Of a DNA stretch of 64,000 bases, positions 9,564-19,768 are shown one piece after another. The notes beneath the pieces are model-generated. The model searched no databases, was not told the DNA's origin, and worked only from the letters and a program-made list of their open reading frames with translations. Where the stretch lies: positions 558,001-622,000 of the forward strand of contig JAHQRK010000001.1 in assembly GCA_019828595.1 (NCBI GenBank), written 5' to 3'. The DNA comes from Aphanomyces cochlioides. Taxonomy: Eukaryota; Oomycota; Saprolegniomycetes; Saprolegniales; Verrucalvaceae. A program made the position numbers and the translations under genes. Position 1 is the stretch's first letter. Every line of letters starts with the position of its first letter.

Positions 9564-11417
9564 TTAAATAAATCGGCTAAAGTTTCCTTGATCATTCACA
9601 AAGATGTCAAGGCATCGGACGACATCCGATGCGGTGGGGCGCGCCGCTGGATCAAATGCCAAGCATTTGTGCATCAATTTTTGAAGATCTGTCGGACAAT
9701 TGTCTCTCCACATTGGCCTGAGTCCATCGCGAGCAATCTTGAGCATTACATGACCTGACGGCATCTCAAGGCCGGTGTAAAGCGGCTCCTGGGTGTCGAT
9801 CTCGACTAGAATACACCCAAGCGAGTAAATATCGGCGGCTGTGGAATACTCTCCGCTTGCGATGACTTCAGGGGCCATGTAATATCCTTGGCGAGTCGCA
9901 TCTCGTCCAGCCGACACAACGTCTTCATGCGTCTGTCGAGTCAATCCAAAGCCTGAAAGTTTCACATGTGGCCAGTCCATGAGGATATTTTTGCTCTTGA
10001 GATCACGGTGGAGAATATGCGGTGTCAATGTCTGGTGATGGTATTGGATGGCTAAGGCTATGTCCAGGGCAAAGGTTGCCTTGATATTCCAGTCCAAGTT
10101 GGGATTCTCTGCCAAGAACTGGGCGAGGTTGCCTTGGCTCAAGTATTCCGTGACGGCCATGAGCGACGAAATGGATCGGTTGTTCCACGTGTAGCCGATA
10201 AAGCTGACAATGTTTGGATGATTCATCAACGCCATGAGCTTGATTTCAAGTGCAAAGGCATTCACAGCGTCCTTGTCACGGCTTTGCTTGAGCGTCACAG
10301 TCTTGACGGCAACCGGGCGGTGGTTGTAAAAGCCGTAGTATATTTCTGTTTGGGCTGTTGATGCCAAAATCTCATCACACGATACGCTCTCGATTGCAAG
10401 GCACATCTCGTCGTTGATGGTTGAAAGCACAGAGAGAGCAAACGATGGATCGATGAAACTGGAACTGCGGCGCTTTGGATCGTGGCCAAATGGACTTGAC
10501 GAGTTTGTTGGACGGAAATGGTCGCTGGACGAATGGTGCTTGAGACGGGTTTGGTTGACATAACCACTCTGATCTCTCCTGTTTTCAGGCAGCCGCTTCC
10601 ACTTGCGATAAATAATAGCAAACAAGATAATCATAATGCCCACGCAACCAGCACCAATGCCCCAGTAGAGGTCAGTTTGATTTCTAGGAGCAGAGAGCGG
10701 CGATACTGTTGCAGCCGACTCGGGACTATTCTTCTGTGTTGTTTGACTAAATCCCGCTAGCCAAGTGGTCATGGTCGGACTTGGAGAAGGTAACTGGAAT
10801 CCATCGTTTGGTCTTCGTAACGTGCAGGGCACGATTAATCCAAATGACATATCACTCGACATTGTACACGTTCCCACAGGTGGCTCTGTTGCGGCAGAAT
10901 GGATGGATGGAAATGTCAGGTTGTTGTAACGATCCTTGTGTACACGTATTCGGAGAGACGGCACCGTCGATGAGTTCGAGCCATCTTGGGCCCATGCGCT
11001 CGAGCTGTCAACTGGTACATTCAATAAGGCATTGGGGTCGATCGCACATCGCAGAACGCTTTCAAGATTGACATATTCAAATGTATCATGTCGCTTGGGA
11101 GTGGACGCGCAAGTTGTCGTGGTCGAATTGAAAGGAAGCATGATATCTGCCATCGTCATGCCTGCTTGACGTACATACACTTGAACATACGAATAATTCG
11201 ATCCATTTCGAGCAAGGATAAACCCAGAATCCCACAAGAGTGCTCTCTGGGCGTGCCCTGTGAGATCTGTCCAGCGTACCTGCGAGACGTTCAGTCCCTT
11301 CTGGACGATCTCGGGTAACGAACTCTCCGTGATTTCACTCGGGACTGTAACATTTGTTCGAGACAGCGCTTGAAACCTCGCGACAAAGTCCGCGCTCTCC
11401 AGCAGCGACGCATTCAT
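9564..11417 (-). CDS. receptor-like kinase B with degenerate DFG motif
   Basis: Open from ATG 11477; the internal ATG 11417 (MNASLLESADFVARF) aligns with the paralogues' starts and is preferred, giving 617 residues. Order: ectodomain with sequons, transmembrane helix ~250-270 (GIGAGCVGIMIILFAIIY), basic stop-transfer, kinase fold. VAVK lysine is at 372. The catalytic loop HRDLKSKN (H470-R-D472) is intact, but the magnesium motif reads GFG (489-491), so the DFG aspartate is Gly. The glycine-rich loop is also poor in glycine. A-P-E, DIYSLG and the C-lobe are present. It may be catalytically weak or inactive. Orientation is opposite to its three paralogues. The 282 bp to kinase A is shared 3' flank. 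Confidence 0.87.
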   Translation of the reverse strand: MNASLLESADFVARFQALSRTNVTVPSEITESSLPEIVQKGLNVSQVRWTDLTGHAQRALLWDSGFILARNGSNYSYVQVYVRQAGMTMADIMLPFNSTTTTCASTPKRHDTFEYVNLESVLRCAIDPNALLNVPVDSSSAWAQDGSNSSTVPSLRIRVHKDRYNNLTFPSIHSAATEPPVGTCTMSSDMSFGLIVPCTLRRPNDGFQLPSPSPTMTTWLAGFSQTTQKNSPESAATVSPLSAPRNQTDLYWGIGAGCVGIMIILFAIIYRKWKRLPENRRDQSGYVNQTRLKHHSSSDHFRPTNSSSPFGHDPKRRSSSFIDPSFALSVLSTINDEMCLAIESVSCDEILASTAQTEIYYGFYNHRPVAVKTVTLKQSRDKDAVNAFALEIKLMALMNHPNIVSFIGYTWNNRSISSLMAVTEYLSQGNLAQFLAENPNLDWNIKATFALDIALAIQYHHQTLTPHILHRDLKSKNILMDWPHVKLSGFGLTRQTHEDVVSAGRDATRQGYYMAPEVIASGEYSTAADIYSLGCILVEIDTQEPLYTGLEMPSGHVMLKIARDGLRPMWRDNCPTDLQKLMHKCLAFDPAARPTASDVVRCLDIFVNDQGNFSRFI

Positions 11418-12547
11418 CCCGCCACTCGCCGCTCGCAATCTACGCACCGCCGAGGAATTTGAAATATGGATCGTCATTTATTTCACCAGCAGGAATCCGT
11501 CCGCTGATTGGACGATTGCGATGCCATATTCTGTTTCTACAAGATCAATTTTAGCTCAAACAAAATTATATCTAATTAATTAATTTTCTTCGATCAATAA
11601 GGTCTAAATTGATTAATTTGGGTCAGTTGTAACCAATTTTATTTCTTTCGGTAGAGCCGCCGACAAAGGCCAGAACTGAGCAACCAGTTTGTTTGGCATA
11701 CGGTGCGACAGTGACGCGTCAATCAAACGACAAGGAAACGATTAGCTTATCCTCTTTGGTTGAGGGCCACTCATGCTCCTGATACTGGAGTGCGTATCTC
11801 TCGGCTCAGAAGACTGTCGGCATGGAATTTTGTACAGCTCCGCGGCAACGGAACCCTCGAGGTTGAACCATATCACTCGAAAAAATATATTTGAATTGAT
11901 TAGCATAATCCCAGCTGGTTGACGTGAAACAGCAGGTGCACGTTCACCCTATCTCATTTCCACTCATCCATTGCAATGTTGAGAGAGACACCAAACGATT
12001 CCTGTCCTTCCCCTCGGCTTTCCTCGCCGATTGCGCTCAAACACGAGGAATGAGCCTGTGGAGTCCCAATGCCAATTATTGTCTTGATTTGACTATGGTG
12101 TATGATGACATGCTTACAGTATGGTCGGACAATCAGTAGCTTCAACATCTTTGGACATGTCTTTGTCGTCAAGACGAACGCTCAACGTATGGAGGATTTC
12201 AAAGAAGCAGAGCTCGCTGTATGTCAAATGCAAGATCGATTGACATGTTGCATTGCAATCGTCGAGCATGAAATGTCCAAAGCGTTTCACGCACTTGGCA
12301 TGAGCAAAACTCGCTGGGAATTTGCAAGCCCAAAACGCCATTCTTAGCTGTAATTTACACAAAACTTATGCAATTTTATATTATTTTGAATTAAGAATTT
12401 ATTTTTCATATAGTTTTTATTGTATTTTTCGATGATTTACTGAAATTATGATACAAAAATCAAGTGGCGCCCTGGTGCACGGGATGCCCGATCTTTCAAG
12501 TCATGGACATCCCCACCGCTGCAACGCATTTCGCGTCTTGTTCGACC
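11418..12547. other. intergenic region between divergent kinase genes B and C
   Basis: About 1.1 kb between divergently transcribed kinases. It holds AT-rich blocks around 11560-11640 and 12350-12440, with several CCAAT/ATTGG words near 11590-11635, plausible promoter sequence for both genes. Small open frames at 11924-12360 look like chance frames. No gene supported. Confidence 0.45.
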
Positions 12548-14494
12548 ATGAGCAAATACCTCGAGAGCGCAGACTTTGTCGCTCGATACATGGAGTTAGA
12601 TATGGCCAAAGTATCCACGGCGTCATCCACGTTTGCGACGATCCCTCCCCCCGACGATGTCGTAGCCCGCTTGGGCAACTTCAACCTCACGTGGGCGGAT
12701 TTGCCCCCGCTAGCCCAACAGGCCCTCCTTTGGGATATGGGCTTTGTTGCTGCGTCAGTCGGCGGCTCCGATCAGTGGTTCAAAGTTTACGTGAAATGCG
12801 GCTTGACGATGGCAGACATTTTCGTCCCCTTCGCAGAATTCACCACGACTGGGGATGGACAATCCCAGTCCGCTCTGGCATGCAATGCAACCCAAGGAAG
12901 CGTTTACTCGACGTACTACCGCCAACATCTCGCCAATTATACCCAAGTTGACTCTGTCCTCCGATGCGCGATTGCCCTGGACGCGTTTAGCGAGGGCAAC
13001 TCGGCCATGTTGGCTCAAGATGCGATGGCCCCCACTGACGTCCCTGAGCTGCGCATTCTTCGCCATGAAGACCCCGTTGCCCAGCTGACCAAACCTGCGA
13101 TTCACTCGATGCCTCGACGATCTGGTGCTGAGCCAGCCTGGGGCAAATGCAGCTCCGCTTCAAGTGGTCTTGTTCTCCCTTGCGAAGTCTACGGCCAGCA
13201 CACCAAGTCGCTCAACATTTGCCGACCAAATGGAAGCAGTGCGATGACTTCCTGGCTCCAAACAATCAAGAAGACTGTCAACACGACGAAACCTGTAGCG
13301 ACAAGTCCAACCCGTGCTCCCGTTTCCTCCCATGCTGTTTTGACAGAGCTGTCTCCAAGTCCAACAAACGATCTCTTCCCTCTGGAGCCAGCCCCCGCTG
13401 CCGATTTCAACTCATGGCCATCAAGTTCATTGGGCTCGTACGTTGGAGTTGGCGTCGCCGTCGTCTTTCTCGTCTTTCTGTGGTTTTATTGCCGACGAAG
13501 ATACCGGCTCCAGTTTCCCACCAACCGAAACCCCATGTACTACGAAGACACGAGCGATCAAGACAGTCTCCAGTCGCTTCGTCGACAATTGCATCCGTTT
13601 GCTTCACCCATGCAGGTTGATACCCAACCCGCATTGACTCTACTCGCAGAAGTCCGTCACAAGGAGCTCCAATACAACGCACTCATCTTTGATGGATTCT
13701 TGCTATCTACTTCGCGCTTCGACGTGTATTATGGTCATTGCGGCATCATGCCAGTTGCTATCAAGACGCTAGCAGATGAGGCCTGTGGGGAACAAGCTGC
13801 GGTTGATGAGTTTGCCCATGAAATCCACTTGCACTCTAGATGCAGCCACGCCAATATCGTTGCAGTCGTTGGATTTGCATGGCAATCAACAATTGCGACG
13901 CTTGCTTTGGCCACGGAATTGCTCGAAGGAGGCACGTTGAGGGATTACTTGAACCAGCAACAACCGGGAGGCGACTGGCATGCAAAAGCCACCGTCGCGT
14001 TGGACATCGCTCAAGCCCTAAACTATCTGCACACTGAAGTGCAGCCGACAATCGTCCATTGCAATGTCAAGTCGACGAATGTACTCCTCCAGTGGCCACA
14101 TGCAAAGTTAGCTGGTTTTGACAAGGCACGGCAAATGATCTACGACCAAATGCTCACTGGCAGCATCACGAGCATGTCGTTCACAGCCCCAGAAGCTCTC
14201 TGTGGTTATGACTACGGCACGCCTGCAGATATCTATTCCTTTGGATGTCTGCTGTTGGAATTGGATTGCCATACACCAGTCATCCCCCATTTCACAAACT
14301 CACTCGTGGAGTACGACAGCCGCCTCTCGATGGAGGACCTTGTATCGATGACGGACACCATGACCTGTCCTTATGAGATTGCCCAGCTCATCAAGCAATG
14401 CCTTGAACGAGATCCAGCCATGCGCCCTTCAGCTCTCCATGTCATCGATCAGCTCGAAGACATTGTTCGTGGCTACAGAGCCTGTGAATCCTAA
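12548..14494 (+). CDS. receptor-like pseudokinase C (TKL-type)
   Basis: The frame is open from 12464 (GTG); ATGs at 12503 and 12548 are possible. 12548 (MSKYLESADFVARY) aligns best with the paralogues and gives 648 residues. Ectodomain with sequons, a transmembrane helix at ~297-316 (YVGVGVAVVFLVFLWFY), then a kinase fold. VAIK is at 403-406. The catalytic loop reads HCN (504-506), so the HRD Arg and Asp are both lost. The DFG site reads GFD (523-525). The APE-like motif (TAPEAL) and DIYSFG survive. This is the most degenerate of the four and is almost certainly not a phosphotransferase. The long uninterrupted frame shows it is kept under selection or is young. Role as decoy or signalling scaffold is inference. 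Confidence 0.86.
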   Translation: MSKYLESADFVARYMELDMAKVSTASSTFATIPPPDDVVARLGNFNLTWADLPPLAQQALLWDMGFVAASVGGSDQWFKVYVKCGLTMADIFVPFAEFTTTGDGQSQSALACNATQGSVYSTYYRQHLANYTQVDSVLRCAIALDAFSEGNSAMLAQDAMAPTDVPELRILRHEDPVAQLTKPAIHSMPRRSGAEPAWGKCSSASSGLVLPCEVYGQHTKSLNICRPNGSSAMTSWLQTIKKTVNTTKPVATSPTRAPVSSHAVLTELSPSPTNDLFPLEPAPAADFNSWPSSSLGSYVGVGVAVVFLVFLWFYCRRRYRLQFPTNRNPMYYEDTSDQDSLQSLRRQLHPFASPMQVDTQPALTLLAEVRHKELQYNALIFDGFLLSTSRFDVYYGHCGIMPVAIKTLADEACGEQAAVDEFAHEIHLHSRCSHANIVAVVGFAWQSTIATLALATELLEGGTLRDYLNQQQPGGDWHAKATVALDIAQALNYLHTEVQPTIVHCNVKSTNVLLQWPHAKLAGFDKARQMIYDQMLTGSITSMSFTAPEALCGYDYGTPADIYSFGCLLLELDCHTPVIPHFTNSLVEYDSRLSMEDLVSMTDTMTCPYEIAQLIKQCLERDPAMRPSALHVIDQLEDIVRGYRACES

Positions 14495-15440
14495 GTGAAA
14501 GGTGTGCTGCCAACACCTTCAGCAGTACAAGTTGAACCACAAAACCCATGCCGCCATCCTCACGTCTCCAGGATGGCTAGCTCAGGTTATCTCTCTCTCT
14601 CTTTGTCGTCGTCCTACCTGACTGTCTTAATGAAGATTTATACTTGCCACCGTGTCCCCATGATAGTCCAACAAACGTGGAGTTCGCACCTTGCAGGACA
14701 CAAGGGACACGTTCTCGTGGAGCGAAACGCTAACATCCGAAGCCCTCCAGCATTACTACGCATTCACCACTGCATTAACGAGATAGAAAGCATAAAGTAT
14801 GCATACTGCACCCTCCTCGGTACAAGGGGGAGCGCCCCACCTCAAAGTCAATTCGAGTAGTGAGAATAACGATAAGGTTTGGCGAGTTTAAAAAAGACAG
14901 CCCACTCTTTCGTCATCACGCATCATTGAATGCACTCCCCCATGATTAGCGGGATCGTAGCTCTTTACTGCCGATCGTGGCTGTGGTTTCAAAAAATTCC
15001 CTCGGATGAAATTCTCGGCTATCATCTCGGAACGATTGACGAACGAGATGCAAAAAAGTGAAAGCCGCTCAAGATCATGCTGTGGCATCTCATCCATCTA
15101 GTTGCCATCTGTCCTCACCAGGCACGGTGCTGTGCATACAGTCGAGTGGTCGGTTCCTGAGGAGACGCGTGAAAGATATCCATGTTGTATGACGACAACG
15201 CATCGCGAGATGGAAAATGTTTTCACGCCCACTTCTCAAAAAAATTACACTGTCACAGTACTGTAGGAGACGAAAAACTCAAATATCGGGTGCAACACGT
15301 CCAGATCAATGGTTGAATAAGTACACTAATTGAGTAATTCTTTTCCCTCTATAGAAAAGTCAAGTATAAAAATATTTGATCAGAAATGCACATTATTTTT
15401 GTATTTTTAATGACAAATTTGACTTGTCTCGGCGAAGGGG
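14495..15440. other. intergenic region between kinase genes C and D
   Basis: About 950 bp with a short CT-dinucleotide run near 14590-14605 and AT-rich sequence just before kinase D. A hydrophobic reading (MHIIFVFLMTNLTC) begins at 15386 in the +1 frame relative to kinase D and could only serve it after a frame change. No gene supported. Confidence 0.45.
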
Positions 15441-17429
15441 ATGGCGACGCCGCTTGCACTCGACAGCTCCGACTTTGTCGCGCGGTTCCGTCAGCTAGAA
15501 GCTCTCAACGTGTCGCTCAAGGACTCGTCGCTGCCGACTCAACTTCCAGATATAGTTCAGAATCGACTTGATGCGTACAGCTTAGCATGGACAGATTTGA
15601 CTCCGTTCGCCCAACAAGCACTCCTGTGGGACACTGGCATTGTTGTCGCGTCGACGGGAGCTTCGAACAAGTATCTCCAAGTCTTCGTGCCCTGCAACAC
15701 CACAATGGAGAACATTACAGCGACTCCAAGTTCGTTGAAGGGTGGCCTTGATACATTCAAATGCCCAGGGCCAAACAACACAGTTTACGCTCGACAACAA
15801 GGCATCGCGCGATCCTTTAGCAGCCTCGATAAGGTTCTGCGCTGTGCGATTGACGACTACCAGTTGCTACCGAGTAATTCAAGTGCCTATTCACAAAACG
15901 CCATGCCTTCTAACCAAGTTCTAAATCTGCGCGTGCTTCTACACACGGACAATACCGGAGACACCCGTCCTGTCATTCATTCCTATCTCGATGACTCTCT
16001 CCAAGACTGGTCAGCTTCATGCCCACCGGCGTCTCAACCCATAGGACTAACAATACCCTGTCAATCAAGGGCTGTAAAACCAAAAGGGACCGTCAACACA
16101 TGCGCCGCAACACCGTCAGCCGCCATGAACTCATGGCTTGCCTCTATTCAAGCTTCCAAGACTGCAACGTCACAGAAAACGTCCAACGAAGCTCCAGTGC
16201 TGCCACAGCAAACAGCGTTGGCGACTCCTCCATCTCAAGAGAAGAGCTCCAATGGTCCTCTTATCGGCGGCATTGTCGGTGGCGTGGTCGGACTGCTTCT
16301 CCTCGCTGGGATCTATTGGTACTGCCGCATCCGGAGAGCACGTCCTCGCCGTCTTCTGTCGGAGCTTTTGCCAGTTGACCAGAGACCCAGTCGCATTGGG
16401 ATCCGCAGCAACGTTGGCCAGAACGCCCCTCCACGCGCATCAACAAACCCGTCATTTCATCAGCCTCAACTCCATGAAGATGACATCGCACGGCGTCCCG
16501 CCAGTAAACTTTCCGCACTGATTGTGAATCCGTACGAAGTCTTGACGTTCGACGCGACTGCTGCATTGTCTTCGCTCGAGCATGTCCGTGACCGAGAGAT
16601 CAGCTACGAAGCAATCGTCTGCGACCAGCTCTTGGCATCAGGCTCACGGAGCGAAATCTACTATGGTCGGTACAACTACAAGGTCGTCGCAATCAAGGTC
16701 ATCACGCTCGATAAAGTCCACGACAAGGAAATTGTCGACGCCTTCGCCGAGGAAATCCGCCTCATGGCTTCGTTTCGCCATCCCAATGTCGTTGCCTTCG
16801 TTGGCTTTGCGTGGAATCAACAGTCGCTGGCTTCACTGACGGCCGTCACGGAATACCTCTCTCAAGGCAATCTCTCGCACTTTTTGACGGACAACCCCAA
16901 CCTGCACTGGGATCTCAAGGCGTCGCTCGCGCTCGACATCGCCAGAGCGTTGCAATACCTCCACAATCTTCTCCAGCCTCCTGTCATCCACCGCGATCTC
17001 AAGAGCAAAAACATCCTCCTCGACTGGCCGTCGGCGAAACTCTCTGGGTTTGGCGTGTCCAGAGAGACGATGGACAATGAAACCATGACGGCTGGCGTCG
17101 GCAGTGCGTTCTACATGGCACCAGAAGCTCTCCGCAGCGGCTACTACTCGCTGTCGGCAGATATGTACTCGTTTGGCTGTGTCCTCTGTGAACTCGACAC
17201 CCAGCAGCCATTGTACTCGGAATTGACGATTCCAAGCCACCGCATCATGCATTTCATCCTCGAGGAAGACTTAGTGCCGTCTCTGTCGCCGTCATGTCCT
17301 CGACGCATTCGGAGCTTAGCGGAACAATGCTTTCATCGGGATCCAAATCAACGACCGACTGCATTTGACGCCGCGAGGGTGTTGGATGCATACGTGAATG
17401 GCAACGACGTCCGCGGCGGACTCATCTAG
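15441..17429 (+). CDS. receptor-like kinase D with degenerate DFG motif
   Basis: Single-exon, 662 residues from ATG 15441. The N-terminus MATPLALDSSDFVARF matches the paralogues. Ectodomain to ~270, a transmembrane helix at ~274-296 (IGGIVGGVVGLLLLAGIYWY), then a basic stretch and the kinase fold. The N-lobe has the best-preserved glycine loop of the four (LASGSRSEIYYG) and VAIK at 416-419. The catalytic loop HRDLKSKN (517-524) is intact, but the DFG position reads GFG (536-538). APEAL, DMYSFG and C-lobe elements are present. Kinases B and D keep HRD whereas A and C do not. Activity is uncertain: loss of the DFG Asp normally abolishes metal positioning. No signal peptide is visible from this start. 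Confidence 0.87.
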   Translation: MATPLALDSSDFVARFRQLEALNVSLKDSSLPTQLPDIVQNRLDAYSLAWTDLTPFAQQALLWDTGIVVASTGASNKYLQVFVPCNTTMENITATPSSLKGGLDTFKCPGPNNTVYARQQGIARSFSSLDKVLRCAIDDYQLLPSNSSAYSQNAMPSNQVLNLRVLLHTDNTGDTRPVIHSYLDDSLQDWSASCPPASQPIGLTIPCQSRAVKPKGTVNTCAATPSAAMNSWLASIQASKTATSQKTSNEAPVLPQQTALATPPSQEKSSNGPLIGGIVGGVVGLLLLAGIYWYCRIRRARPRRLLSELLPVDQRPSRIGIRSNVGQNAPPRASTNPSFHQPQLHEDDIARRPASKLSALIVNPYEVLTFDATAALSSLEHVRDREISYEAIVCDQLLASGSRSEIYYGRYNYKVVAIKVITLDKVHDKEIVDAFAEEIRLMASFRHPNVVAFVGFAWNQQSLASLTAVTEYLSQGNLSHFLTDNPNLHWDLKASLALDIARALQYLHNLLQPPVIHRDLKSKNILLDWPSAKLSGFGVSRETMDNETMTAGVGSAFYMAPEALRSGYYSLSADMYSFGCVLCELDTQQPLYSELTIPSHRIMHFILEEDLVPSLSPSCPRRIRSLAEQCFHRDPNQRPTAFDAARVLDAYVNGNDVRGGLI

Positions 17430-17510
17430 GAACAATTTACTACACAAGCCATCCTCATGGAGATGATGGCCAAATAACACTTAATTTAAAAAGACTGCCT
17501 TCCATCTTCC

Positions 17511-19103
17511 TCATCGTATCATGCACTCATGTCCTTGAGCCTCTGTCTTCTTGAGAAATGTGATGCTGGTCGTCGCTGGCGGCGGTGTTCGGAGTGCCTG
17601 CCTAGCACTTCCATTGACTGCCGTGAACATTTTTGAAATGACGCTCATGATCCATTGATTTGCTTGTGTCTTGCGATTCGGTCGGTTGTCATGGATGTTT
17701 TCTTCAATCTGGGAGACTTCTCCGTTCGAATGATCCGTGCGAAACTTGACAAAGACACGAGCGTGGGTTGTGCCGTCCGGGTTTGGTTCAAATGACAACC
17801 TACAAGGAAAGAAGATTTCTTGGCGCGGAAGGCGGAAAGGAACGTACCAGCCAGCGACACTGAGATCGCAAAGTCCATTGCCTTCGAGAGGATGCAATGT
17901 ATCTTCACTAATCGTCCGAAAGGCAATGACAGCGCGAGCTCCATCCATGAATCGACTACAAGAATGAAGAAGTATCGTCAAGAACAGCGCCAAAAGCGTT
18001 GAAATTGATACCTTTGCAGCATATTGAGCGACAGAGGACGACCGGAGACTATGCCATCTTCGATTGTAATGCGAGTATAACACGTGTTGGCATCAATGTC
18101 TTCCAAGCGCTACACATTGCATTAGCATCGTCGTCGCGAAATAGAAAATGGCCATACCGACGTCTTTCGCATGGCATTTGGGTCAACGTTAACGCGAGTA
18201 AACGATTCCCAGCTGGATTGCGCGACTTGTAGCACGGGAAAGCTCCATGTGTGATTGCGCACGAGGTCGACAGTGTTTTCGCCCAAGTAAATCTTTGTAT
18301 CTTCTTCGATGTGATTGCCCACATATGAATGGAGGTACGTGAGCGCCACATCGGTCTTTCGCCTCATCTGCGTCATGATCCAATCGCATCCACTGTGGCG
18401 AACATCATCACACCCCATCAAGGTGTACATGAGAAATGGTTCGTTCTCGAGAATCTACATAAAGACTATGAGAGTTCGAATGGTAGGAGAGATCGCTGAC
18501 CAAATGGTCCGACTGGAGACAATGGGAGCTCGTGATGCGTTTGAAGTACAACTGGAGAAGATCGCGGTGGCTTTGGATCGTATTCGTCAAGATTTTGTGT
18601 TCCTCTTCTGCATCTATACGTTTTCGCTTTTCTGCCATCGAGACTTCTTTGGATCGTCGTATCGCAGATTCATCGTGGGCCCCGACTGCTTTACGGCTTT
18701 CACTTAGCGCTTTCATGCCCTGCAGTTTCACTTCGAGTTCAACCACTTCCATGCGCAACGCGTCGTTTTCCGACTGTTTGCGTTGTCGATGGCGAATATT
18801 GTTCAGCCGGTGTTTATTTTGTCGTTCTTTGAGCTTTTGGAGCGCGGCATCGTCTTTTTCCGGCGCCACAGAGACGTCTGTGGTTTGTTCGACTTGTGGG
18901 TGCTTCTCATCGGAGGTGAAATCCATAAAGTACTGCAAAATCATCGCATCTGCTGGATCTTCTTCCGGCGCACCAGGTTGCTGTGCAGTTTCCAAAAGCA
19001 CTTGGTCCACATTATTGCTTGGCGGGACACACACCGCCTTCACGCGCTGGCTTGGAGCTGCTCGTCGTCGCGGCTTCTGGTTCATCTTCCCAACAAGAAT
19101 CAT
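17511..19103 (-). CDS. bZIP-like/START-like regulatory protein (five exons)
   Basis: Exons on the minus strand: 19103-18501, 18454-18158, 18109-18012, 17955-17848, 17799-17511. The introns (46, 48, 56 and 48 nt) are all GT..AG with consistent phases, giving 464 residues. ATG 19085 is an alternative start. The N-terminal part has a basic region (RLNNIRHRQRKQSEN) followed by a heptad-like coiled coil (ALRMEVVELEVKLQGM), resembling bZIP proteins. The C-terminal half (GARAVIAFRTISED…LSVAGW|LSFEP) resembles the START-like domain that oomycete bZIP/M96-type proteins carry. Nuclear DNA binding with a ligand- or dimer-related START fold is inferred. The fourth intron keeps the frame open if retained (16 codons). 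Upstream lies a shared promoter with uS14 containing repeated TCCGGATA. Confidence 0.72.
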
Positions 19104-19240
19104 CGGCCGAATTCAGCGCTTTTTTTTCGATTTCGCTGGGTTTTTATTTAAATTTTCCGGGGTTTGGCACCATGCGTGACAAAAGAATACAAATTCCAAG
19201 TTAAACTATTTCAACCCCCAACGGCCACATTGCATCCATA

Positions 19241-19370
19241 TCCGGACAACGTATACATCCGGATAATATACAACCATCGATTTCCGGATATTAGAGCATC
19301 ACCCGGTTAGGAGATTGTCCGGATAAATTTGTGAAGTTTATCCGGATAACCATCATGCGGATCCGGATAA
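19241..19370. promoter_or_regulatory. cluster of TCCGGATA motifs in the bZIP-START / uS14 divergent promoter
   Basis: Copies or near-copies of TCCGGATA start at about 19241, 19258, 19283, 19318, 19341 and 19362, plus a weaker CCCGGTTA at 19302. Seven in 130 bp is far above chance. The cluster sits between the bZIP/START gene (minus) and the ribosomal protein gene (plus). Similar words lie before the EF-hand gene and eIF2B delta. A transcription-factor site for growth-related genes is inference. Confidence 0.6.
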
Positions 19371-19545
19371 GATGGGGCATGATTGGTCGAGTTGTTCCTT
19401 GGCTGGAATTGGTTGGTTGCATCATTGGTGAAGTGCAGTCCTTCATTTGCGTCCCGGCCCTCCAACAGGTATGCGTTTGATGCAGGAAAGGAGTAGATTG
19501 ATCATGGCGTGTGTGCATATAGCTGCAAGCAGTTAAATTCTCAGT

Positions 19546-19768
19546 ATGACCAATCTGACCTACACCCACCCTCGCACCTACGGCAAAGACTCGAAGCATT
19601 GCCGTGCTTGCGCCACGACCCGTGGTGTGATCAGCAAATACGGCTTGAACATGTGCCGTCGTTGCTTCCGTGAACGTGCTACCCAGATTGGTTTTGTCAA
19701 GGTAAGCAGATTGACAGGCGTGAGCAGGAGAATATTGATGCGATTTGCGTGCTTTGTAGTACCGTTAA
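19546..19768 (+). CDS. RPS29: 40S ribosomal protein S29 (uS14), two exons
   Basis: Exon 1 (19546-19701) encodes 52 residues and exon 2 (19760-19768) adds Tyr-Arg-stop; the 58-nt intron is GT..AG in phase 0. The 54-residue product has the two CxxC pairs of the zinc-binding uS14 family (HCRAC … NMCRRCF), the core [17 protein letters not shown] and the C-terminal IGFVKYR, as in eukaryotic S29. It binds the 40S head near the decoding region. An alternative start is possible: an upstream ATG at 19504 could join through a ~42-nt GT..AG intron to add two residues (MA-M…), which would match the length of animal S29 better. The upstream region carries the TCCGGATA cluster. Confidence 0.92.

Noticed and set aside
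14585..14610. CT-dinucleotide runs (also near 43712) as functional repeats
   Set aside because: Short microsatellite-like runs in intergenic DNA; no supporting context.
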